A stretch of 5,756 nucleotides of DNA, taken from positions 1 to 5,756 of the forward strand of contig SVCR01000122.1 in assembly GCA_015058265.1 (NCBI GenBank). The letters run 5' to 3'. This DNA is from Clostridiales bacterium (GTDB lineage Bacteria; Bacillota_A; Clostridia; Peptostreptococcales; Anaerovoracaceae). The notes under the pieces were generated by a model. The model searched no databases. It was not told where the DNA came from and saw nothing but the letters and a program-made list of their open reading frames with translations. Both the position numbers and the translations under genes were made by a program. This document shows, piece by piece, positions 1 to 5,407 of the stretch (the first letter of the stretch is position 1; every line of letters starts with the position of its first letter).

Positions 1-627
1 TTGTCTCTTGAGTTCCAGCTGTCTTTCGGTCTCTCTGATTCTGCTGATACAGTCGTCAGTGAAGCCCTGATTGTCTGTGGTCATCACTGTACCGTGGTCA
101 TCGATGACCACATATGGAGCTTTGCGGCCATAGTTCTCACTTAGCATCAAATAATAAAGCTTCCCATCAATCATGGCTGAGTCTGCCGCCATCCAGCTGC
201 CTTTACGGCCGTCTATCATGTACCCGGCAGTATCAATCGATATAAGCGCCGCGGATGATGGTTGGCCGAAGAAGTCCGGCAACAGTATCAGGCGGTTCGG
301 ATCAACATAATACGCCAGAGTAAGGCCGTCCTTGGTCGTTGCAATAACATCGCCCACTTGTAATAGCTTCCGCTCTGTTCGATCCAAAACGCTGCCGATA
401 TTATGAATACCTCTGTCGTCATCTCCCTTTTCAAGCCGCTCCCGGATTTCTCTGACAGTCTCGCTGCCATTAAGTACTTCCTTTTTCACCATCCTGTAAT
501 CACGTACGCGGACGCTGATGTTATGTCTCTGCAGCTCTTTATATGGTCTGTACAGTAAAGCCTGTCTTATGCGCTCCGGATATCTCTCCGGCACAGGCTT
601 ATACAGTTCATAGTAGCTGGCAGCCAT
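1..627 (-). CDS. YodL-like domain protein, N-terminal 209 codons (3' end outside window)
   Basis: The frame is open from the ATG at 627 to the left edge without a stop. Residues 5-120 follow the layout I remember of YodL domains from Clostridial conjugative elements: YYELY near the start, YRPYKELQRHNISV and DYRMV, a segment with an acidic helix, then VGDVIATTKDG, LAYYVDP and LLPDFF. YodL is a domain of unknown function, found alone or in larger multi-domain proteins. A second module follows: after about residue 130 comes MIDGKLYYLMLSENYG (152-167), PYVVIDDHGTVM and NQGFTDD, perhaps one of the 'large polyvalent protein associated' domains such as LPD28 (uncertain). The visible end (ETERQLELKRQ) turns helical and charged. 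The ATG shares one base with the preceding stop (TGATG) and no Shine-Dalgarno is visible, so it is probably translated by reinitiation. A GTG directly before it (630) is in frame. Confidence 0.75.
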   Translation of the reverse strand, partial: MAASYYELYKPVPERYPERIRQALLYRPYKELQRHNISVRVRDYRMVKKEVLNGSETVREIRERLEKGDDDRGIHNIGSVLDRTERKLLQVGDVIATTKDGLTLAYYVDPNRLILLPDFFGQPSSAALISIDTAGYMIDGRKGSWMAADSAMIDGKLYYLMLSENYGRKAPYVVIDDHGTVMTTDNQGFTDDCISRIRETERQLELKRQ

Positions 628-971
628 CACATTTTCATGATCGGTATTGAGCCGTTATAGTCTGGATCAACCCAGATGAAGTCTACCGGTGAATGCAGTC
701 CCGCCAATCCTGAGACAAATGCGTATTCATCATAATCGCTGTCAGCATCCTCATAGTAGCCTTCAAATACAGCTTCTGAATAATTGAGATCAAGATAGTC
801 TCTATCTGTCATGTCCTCAACCTTCCCGATAACGCTGATGACCAAATCAAACATCTCGCGGTCTCCCTCGAGTTCAGTCAATGCCGCCCTCATATTATCC
901 AGGCACTCCTGCCTGCTGTCACAGTCAAATAATTCAAGTACTGTAAGTTCGTCTATATCAAAATACATCAT
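627..971 (-). CDS. TTRAP-like small protein (transposon-transfer assisting family) with C-terminal extension
   Basis: Residues 4-65 follow the pattern I remember for the transposon-transfer assisting protein family: FDIDELTVLELFDCDSR, then a helical stretch with MRAALTELEGDREMFDLVIS, then GKVEDMTDRDYLDLNY. That family is made of small proteins (roughly 65-75 residues) encoded in Clostridial conjugative elements. The name implies help with transfer, but I know of no defined mechanism. This protein is 114 residues long; the extra 45-50 residues are acidic and aromatic (EGYYEDADSDYDEYAF, then SPVDFIWVDPDYNG) and unlike the usual member. The ATG at 971 overlaps the ardC stop as ATGA, with GGAGG at 986-982 about 10 nt upstream; a second ATG directly follows. 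It is probably cytoplasmic, with no signal peptide or membrane segment. The family assignment is by eye. Confidence 0.78.
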   Translation of the reverse strand: MMYFDIDELTVLELFDCDSRQECLDNMRAALTELEGDREMFDLVISVIGKVEDMTDRDYLDLNYSEAVFEGYYEDADSDYDEYAFVSGLAGLHSPVDFIWVDPDYNGSIPIMKM

Positions 972-2140
972 ATCGCCTGCTCCTCCTTTTTTGGCTCAAT
1001 CGCTTTCCCGCCTTTCCCAATACCGGATTCCCTGTTGACCATGTCACGCTTATCACGCAGATCCTGAAGAAGAGACTCTCGTCTGCCGACTGTTGGACTG
1101 CTGACTACCTGAACCGGGGCCTTATCAGCAACCATATCCGGTTTCTCTTTCCCCGGCTCTGCGTAAGACTTGTTCTGCTCGCTGCGTTCTACCGTCAGCT
1201 GCAGCATTTCTGCCTCAAGGTCATTTATTATCATTGACGAAGTCTCCTGAATCGTTTCAAGTGATGCGTGCAATTCTTTCAGATCCGGGCTGCTGGCATA
1301 GCTCACCAGATAGGGAAAGCTGTAATCACCGACATCTTCAAATCCGAAGTGTGTCAGGCACACAAGTGCACAGCCCTCTGCCTCGGTCTCGATGATCCCT
1401 TTATCCTTTGGATTACCATCGGGAGTCAGCATCTTCGATCTGTCATCATGTAAGACGCTGTGAACGAGCTCATGGCAGCATGTTTTCAATGTCTGCAGTT
1501 CAGGCATCCCTCCCTGAATAACGATCTCCTTGTTTGCTCTGTCATAGTACCCTTTCGCTCCGCCTTCAATATCTGCAAACCTTATCGGCACAGGAGCAAT
1601 ATTCCTGATCGCTTTGAGGAACAGATCATAATTCTCAACACTTGCCTGCAGTTCCTTGATACCGAGAGTAGGCAGCGGTCGGCCGCTGGTCTGTGAATAA
1701 TCAAAGACCGAGACTGCCTTAAACCTCGGGATCGTTATCTCCTTAGTCTCTTTGAGCGGCTTGCCGTCACTGCCCATCAGAGCCTTACCGGTTGATGGAT
1801 CCATCCTGTCCACTTCGCGTGTGGTTTTATATGGCGCAGGTGCTATGATCCGTATGCCCTTCTCACCCTTATTTACCTGCCGGCCGAATTTCTTCTTCCA
1901 ATCAGAATACGAAGCTATCATGGTGCTGTCCGGCTTCTGCAGGAATATGAGAAGAGAGTTCCGATATGAATATCTGTGGAATTTTGCCATAGTCTGCATG
2001 TATGTGCGGAATGAGTCTGAATTCAAGATGCCGCGACATCCTTCTTCGATTTGTCCGGTTATCTCAGCTATCCGTTCTTTCCGCCTGGCTTCTATCTCCT
2101 GATAGCTCAGCTTGCTTTCGGTTTTGTTTTCTTCTGCCAT
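968..2140 (-). CDS. ArdC-like protein: ssDNA-binding type N-terminal region plus zinc metallopeptidase motif
   Basis: This 390-residue protein has the ArdC-like layout. After a charged start, residues 38-100 (DSFRTYMQTMAKFHRYSYRN, SLLIFLQKPDSTMIASYSDW, KGEKGIRIIAP) match the N-terminal region that binds single-stranded DNA in ArdC. Residues 138-160 (PRFKAVSVFDYSQTSGRPLP) continue the family pattern. A gluzincin-type peptidase region follows: His223, Glu224 and His227 in CCHELVHS, with a third metal ligand probably Glu253 or Glu255 in ETEAEGCALV. The last 75 or so residues look disordered and hold RESLLQDLRDKRD (1081-1043). ArdC of plasmid pSa is an antirestriction protein reported to protect incoming ssDNA and to travel to the recipient; the same role here is inference. 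The ATG at 2140 has GGAGG 7 nt upstream. The stop overlaps the next start as ATGA. Two adjacent cysteines (221, 222) precede the motif. Confidence 0.92.
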   Translation of the reverse strand: MAEENKTESKLSYQEIEARRKERIAEITGQIEEGCRGILNSDSFRTYMQTMAKFHRYSYRNSLLIFLQKPDSTMIASYSDWKKKFGRQVNKGEKGIRIIAPAPYKTTREVDRMDPSTGKALMGSDGKPLKETKEITIPRFKAVSVFDYSQTSGRPLPTLGIKELQASVENYDLFLKAIRNIAPVPIRFADIEGGAKGYYDRANKEIVIQGGMPELQTLKTCCHELVHSVLHDDRSKMLTPDGNPKDKGIIETEAEGCALVCLTHFGFEDVGDYSFPYLVSYASSPDLKELHASLETIQETSSMIINDLEAEMLQLTVERSEQNKSYAEPGKEKPDMVADKAPVQVVSSPTVGRRESLLQDLRDKRDMVNRESGIGKGGKAIEPKKEEQAI

Positions 2141-2161
2141 TGCTTTTCCTCCATTTAAAGA

Positions 2162-2188
2162 GCAGCCCCATCGCCGTGACGAGGCTGC
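2162..2188 (-). promoter_or_regulatory. hairpin in the radC-ardC gap, overlapping an 11-codon mini-ORF
   Basis: The 81-nt gap (2141-2221) is the longest untranslated stretch in the window. Read on the minus strand it holds GCAGCCTCGTC, a 5-nt loop ACGGC, and GATGGGGCTGC: an 11-bp stem with two G-T wobbles. It ends 10 nt before the ardC ribosome binding site (GGAGG, 2152-2148). Only TCTTTAAA follows, not a run of T, so it is a poor intrinsic terminator; partial termination, RNA processing, 3'-end stabilisation or control of ardC translation are all possible. The stem lies within a mini-ORF, ATG at 2190 to TAA at 2157-2155, coding MQPRHGDGAAL, which could be a leader peptide but has no clear ribosome binding site. 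I see no convincing -35/-10 pair in the gap. Confidence 0.5.
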
Positions 2189-2221
2189 ATATACTGTTTG
2201 TGATTCCGCTGCCGATATTGC

Positions 2222-2944
2222 CTACAGTGACGGATCTGTCTTCTTCGGTCTTGATAAGCCGTGCGGATGAGTGGCTTGCTGCAGCTTTTCGATCAGCTCT
2301 ACATGACGGGGATTGAGCACAACTTCTGTCTCTGCCTTTTTGTCATTCAGCCGATCTATCACCGAAGGCTTCTTCTCGTTCGAATCTGCCACGCTGCTGA
2401 TCTCAGGAAATACCGACATGTCCCACATTCCTTCGAACAGCTCCGGATGATTCTCTTTGAAGCTGTATATCTCGCCGCTGTAGGCTCCTATGATCAGGTG
2501 ATCAATGACCTGAATGCCGAGAAGTTTGCCTGCATTGACAACTCTTTTTGTGACCTGAATGTCATCAGTACTTGGATCTGTCAGGCCGCTCGGATGATTA
2601 TGAGCCAAAAAAATTGCCGATGCATTTTGCATGATCGCGACCTTGAACGTATTCTGAATTGGCACAACTGAAGAGCATGTGTCGCCGATCGATATCACTG
2701 AGTACGAAATGGGTCTGAGTTTATTGTCAGTAGACACGACGCATACCATCTCGCGATCCAGCTCTCTCATCACATCCGCAAGGACTCTGGCTGCATCACC
2801 GGCCTCACGAATCGGAGTCGAACTGTAGAGACCGCCGGACTCTTTGAGGACGAGTCTGACACTTACCTCTTTGAGCTCATAGTCATTGAGTGACAGCTGC
2901 TCTGAATCCATGGTCATTGATGTATCCTTTTTCTTCCTCGCCAT
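2222..2944 (-). CDS. radC: RadC-family JAB/JAMM domain protein (short, no N-terminal HhH region)
   Basis: This 240-residue protein has the RadC/JAB domain at about residues 25-165. The JAMM metal site is visible: Glu65 in DREMVCVV is the likely glutamate, His115 and His117 are in AHNHPSG, and Ser125 to Asp128 give the S-x-x-D. The flanking RadC signatures VVPIQNTFKVAIMQNAS and IDHLIIG...YSF are also present. The N-terminal helix-hairpin-helix part of chromosomal RadC (about 220 residues in total) is absent; about 25 residues of another kind replace it, and about 75 residues follow the JAB core. The function of RadC is unsettled; it is not the DNA repair enzyme once proposed, and short versions are common ICE passengers. 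The ATG at 2944 has GGAGGAGG 6 nt upstream (2958-2951), inside the preceding gene. The tail holds KPSVIDRLNDKKAE (2371-2330), like segments in two other proteins here. TAG stop at 2224-2222. Confidence 0.93.
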   Translation of the reverse strand: MARKKKDTSMTMDSEQLSLNDYELKEVSVRLVLKESGGLYSSTPIREAGDAARVLADVMRELDREMVCVVSTDNKLRPISYSVISIGDTCSSVVPIQNTFKVAIMQNASAIFLAHNHPSGLTDPSTDDIQVTKRVVNAGKLLGIQVIDHLIIGAYSGEIYSFKENHPELFEGMWDMSVFPEISSVADSNEKKPSVIDRLNDKKAETEVVLNPRHVELIEKLQQATHPHGLSRPKKTDPSL

Positions 2945-3089
2945 GCTTCGCCTCCTCCAGTTGTATCACCAGCATCTCATCATCCATCACCTGTCTGAAG
3001 AGACTTATAAACGCTGCTTTCAGCTCATCGGCATCTTTTACTGTGACAGTCACCTTGACACTGTCTTTATCTGCTGTCCGGCTTGTCAT
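2883..3089 (-). CDS. hypothetical small protein (68 aa) between topB and radC
   Basis: I do not recognise this protein. The ATG at 3089 is chosen because GGGAGG at 3103-3098 lies 8 nt upstream. The ATG at 3095 is only 2 nt from it, and a TTG at 3125 has no ribosome binding site. The gene starts 23 nt inside the 3' end of topB and ends 62 nt inside radC, so it is probably co-translated with both. The sequence suggests a small beta-alpha-beta fold: a strand (VKVTVTV, residues 9-15), an amphipathic helix (DADELKAAFISLFRQVMDDE, 17-36), a strand (MLVIQLEE), then a charged tail. There is no signal peptide or Cys/His cluster. A role as a small partner of TopB or RadC is inference from position only. 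The last 20 or so codons share DNA with radC, so conservation there may reflect RadC instead. Confidence 0.65.
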   Translation of the reverse strand: MTSRTADKDSVKVTVTVKDADELKAAFISLFRQVMDDEMLVIQLEEAKHGEEEKGYINDHGFRAAVTQ

Positions 3090-5211
3090 CAGCATCGCCT
3101 CCCTTCTTCCCTCCAGGGAATTCAAGTTTCAAACGTGCTTTTCCATCTTCTACAGTCATTACAAGTTCAGCATTAAAGAGCTTGCCGCTCTTCCGGGAGT
3201 ACAGATCCTTTACATATGATCTGCCTGATGAAATAAGGTCCTCAGCTACCTGTCTGGTCATCTTCTTTCGCATGCTCCCAAGATATCGGTCTTCCCTCCA
3301 CAGGCAGAACCTGCAGTTATCAGCTGAGCAGTAGAAGGTTTTAGGTCCTTCATATATCGGGGACCCGCATACGGGGCACTTTCCCAACGAAGTCCTTTTC
3401 TCTGTCTTTCGGACGCGGTACTTTGTCCTTTCGCTCTCCGGGATTCGTCTTAGCTCTTCTAACAGATATATGATCTGAGCTGTGACATCATCGATAAAGG
3501 AATCCGGATCAGCGTTGCCGCGCTCCATCTCCAGCAGCCTGTTCTCCCACTCGGCTGTCATATCAGCTGATTTCAGATAGTCAGGCACAAGTGAGATAAG
3601 AAGCTTTCCCTCGTCTGTAGGCAGTAGCTGCTTCCCTTTTCTTCTGACGTATCTTGCCGAAATAAGCTTTTCTATCGTTGCAGCTCTGGTGGCAGGAGTT
3701 CCGAGTCCCTTGCGCTCGACATCTTCATCCATATAGCTGGCTCCTGCTTTCTCCATAGCAGAGAGCAAAGTGCCTTCCGTAAAGTGTTTTGGCGGCTGCG
3801 TCCAATGATCGGTTAGATCGCTTTCAACTGCCGGTATCAGATCGCCTTCTGCTGCCTCTGGCAGAGCAGTCTTGCTTATATCCTTATCAGCCTTATCTTC
3901 CTCAGGTTCGCCTGTCTTGTAGTAGTTTTTAAGAGCATCCTCATAAGTCTTCCATCCAGGTTCGTCGATCTGTTTCCCCTGCGCTACGAACGGGTATCCA
4001 TTGCAATCGATCAGAGCGCTGGTCAGTGTGTACCTGTGAGCTACATCCGTTGCGCACAGAAGTCTGGTTCCTATCAGCATGAGCAGCTTCGAGTCCGCAT
4101 CTGCAAGTTTTGTCAGGTCTGCGCCCCGTATCTCTGCTGTTGGAATGATCGCATGGTGGTCAGAGACCTTCTTGTTATTCATGATCCTGTCGATATCCGA
4201 ATAGTCTCGCCCGATCCCGAATGGAAGAATGCCGGGCAAAGCCTGTATGATCGACAGCACCGTATCTCCCATATCCTCCGTAAGAAACTTACTGTCTGTC
4301 CTCGGATATGTGATCAGCTTGTTTTCATAAAGCCTCTGAGCGGATTCGAGGGTCTGACTGGCTGTCATGCCAAACAGTCTGTTAGCGTCCCGCTGCAGCG
4401 AAGTAAGGTCATACAGTTTTGGCGGAGCCACAGTTTTAGACTCAGTCTTCACTGCTGTGATGCGTGCGTCCATTCCATTACATGCCGCAGCGACAGACTC
4501 CGCCTCTCCTCTATTCATGTATCTCTTGGAAACAGCATTCAGCCCATCTTTTCGGATGTGTACAAGGTAGTACTGCTCTTTGGTAAATCCGCTTATTGAA
4601 CTTTCCCGGTCAACTATCATTGCCAGGGTCGGTGTCATCACTCTTCCTACTTTGAGCACCCTCCCGTATGTTGTCGTAAGAGCCCTTGTGTCATTCATTC
4701 CAATCAGCCAGTCTGCTTTTGCTCTGCAGATCGAAGCAGCTCCAAGCGCATCATACGCTTCACTGCTTCTGAGATTTCTGAAGCCTTCAAGTATCGCCTT
4801 GTCCTCCATAGAGGATATCCAGAGTCTCTTTACGGGGAGCTTTGACTTTGTCAGCTCATACACCCGGCGGAAAATGAGTTCTCCTTCACGCCCGGCATCG
4901 CAGGCATTGACGATATACTCTATCTGACGGACAGAACTTGAGAGGAGGTTCTTGATCACACCATATTGCTTTTTCTTATCCTGGGATATGCTCAGTCTCC
5001 ACTCATCAGGGATGACGGGCAGATCGTCGAATCGCCAGACCTTGTACTTCTCATCGTAAAACTCAGGATTGTTGAACTCTGCAAGATGTCCAAGGCACCA
5101 GCTGACAATGCAGTCATTGCCAGCCAGATACCCGTCCTCCTCCCTGTATGCTCCGATCACATTAGCAATAGATCTTGCCACGCTCGGTTTTTCTGCTATC
5201 ACAAGGTACAT
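3067..5211 (-). CDS. topB: DNA topoisomerase III (type IA), mobile-element type TopB
   Basis: This 714-residue type IA topoisomerase cuts and rejoins one DNA strand through a 5'-phosphotyrosine and decatenates or unlinks DNA with single-stranded regions. The Toprim domain starts at MYLVIAEKPSVA (Glu7, Lys8) and continues to CDAGREGELIF (Asp105, Glu109, Glu111). The domain that follows has ICRAKADWLIGMNDTRALT (about 161-179) and GRVMTPTLAMIVDRE (189-203). The active-site tyrosine is Tyr302 in ITYPRTDS. Further on are the conserved HFTEGTLLSAME and GLGTPATRAATIEKLI segments. A C-terminal Cys4 zinc ribbon (Cys612, 615, 628, 633) precedes a topoisomerase C-terminal repeat ending near KSGKLFNAELVM. 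The ATG at 5211 gives the canonical N-terminus and has AGAAGGTG upstream (about 5226-5219). The second acid of the usual Toprim DxD is Gly107, as I recall in many element-borne TopB proteins. Length and domains are complete. In ICEs and conjugative plasmids it is thought to help processing of transferred DNA. It overlaps a small gene at each end. Confidence 0.97.
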   Translation of the reverse strand: MYLVIAEKPSVARSIANVIGAYREEDGYLAGNDCIVSWCLGHLAEFNNPEFYDEKYKVWRFDDLPVIPDEWRLSISQDKKKQYGVIKNLLSSSVRQIEYIVNACDAGREGELIFRRVYELTKSKLPVKRLWISSMEDKAILEGFRNLRSSEAYDALGAASICRAKADWLIGMNDTRALTTTYGRVLKVGRVMTPTLAMIVDRESSISGFTKEQYYLVHIRKDGLNAVSKRYMNRGEAESVAAACNGMDARITAVKTESKTVAPPKLYDLTSLQRDANRLFGMTASQTLESAQRLYENKLITYPRTDSKFLTEDMGDTVLSIIQALPGILPFGIGRDYSDIDRIMNNKKVSDHHAIIPTAEIRGADLTKLADADSKLLMLIGTRLLCATDVAHRYTLTSALIDCNGYPFVAQGKQIDEPGWKTYEDALKNYYKTGEPEEDKADKDISKTALPEAAEGDLIPAVESDLTDHWTQPPKHFTEGTLLSAMEKAGASYMDEDVERKGLGTPATRAATIEKLISARYVRRKGKQLLPTDEGKLLISLVPDYLKSADMTAEWENRLLEMERGNADPDSFIDDVTAQIIYLLEELRRIPESERTKYRVRKTEKRTSLGKCPVCGSPIYEGPKTFYCSADNCRFCLWREDRYLGSMRKKMTRQVAEDLISSGRSYVKDLYSRKSGKLFNAELVMTVEDGKARLKLEFPGGKKGGDADDKPDSR

Positions 5212-5381
5212 TGATCATCACCTTCTGTCTCATTGTCTCCGCAAAGCTGGTCCATACTGCCACCGGAAACGTTTCCTGCACCATGATTCTCTGCGATTAC
5301 CGCCAGCTGCGAGCTGTAATGATTTTTTCTGGCCGTCTGTGCGGCTTTCTTCTCCACAACATTGATTGGTTCTATCAACAT
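5199..5381 (-). CDS. hypothetical small protein (60 aa) upstream of topB
   Basis: I do not recognise this protein. I chose the ATG at 5381 (MLIEPINVVEKK...) because GGAAGGTGA at 5395-5387 is well placed for it, with about 8 nt from the GG pair to the ATG. A GTG at 5390 is in frame but lies inside that ribosome binding site. The stop (TGA, 5201-5199) overlaps the start of topB by 13 nt, so translation of the two is probably coupled. The product is hydrophilic, with no signal peptide, membrane segment or Cys/His metal site. The N-terminal half is mixed and basic (EKKAAQTARKNH); the C-terminal half is Gly/Asn/Asp rich and acidic (GDNETEGDDQ), probably disordered. Support is the ribosome binding site and its fit between two genes. 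It could be a poorly conserved spacer ORF, although no longer ORF competes for the space. Confidence 0.6.
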   Translation of the reverse strand: MLIEPINVVEKKAAQTARKNHYSSQLAVIAENHGAGNVSGGSMDQLCGDNETEGDDQCTL

Positions 5382-5407
5382 AACAGTCACCTTCCTTCCC
5401 CTTATCT

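Noticed and set aside
288..470. 60-codon minus-strand ORF
   Set aside because: It is in another frame inside the YodL-like gene, whose frame is open from 627 to 1 and carries family motifs.
2155..2190. Intrinsic terminator after radC
   Set aside because: The stem is good, but only TCTTTAAA follows it in the direction of transcription, so full termination is unlikely.
2191..2221. Promoter for the ArdC-like gene
   Set aside because: AGTATATG is a weak -10 candidate, but there is no matching -35 at 16-18 nt upstream.
1752..2671. Plus-strand ORFs of 104-136 codons (1752-2102, 2002-2316, 2261-2671)
   Set aside because: They are antisense to the ArdC-like and RadC genes and show no domain pattern. 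They also overlap one another.
3090..3125. TTG at 3125 as start of the 68-residue gene
   Set aside because: It has no ribosome binding site, and would deepen the overlap with topB. GGGAGG at 3103-3098 points to the ATG at 3089.
4036..4599. 187-codon ORF on the plus strand
   Set aside because: It lies wholly antisense to well-conserved topB sequence and its product looks like no protein family (Cys/His/Ser-rich shadow composition).
5382..5390. GTG at 5390 as start of the 60-residue gene
   Set aside because: The GTG is part of the ribosome binding site for the ATG at 5381, and nothing lies at a suitable distance before it.
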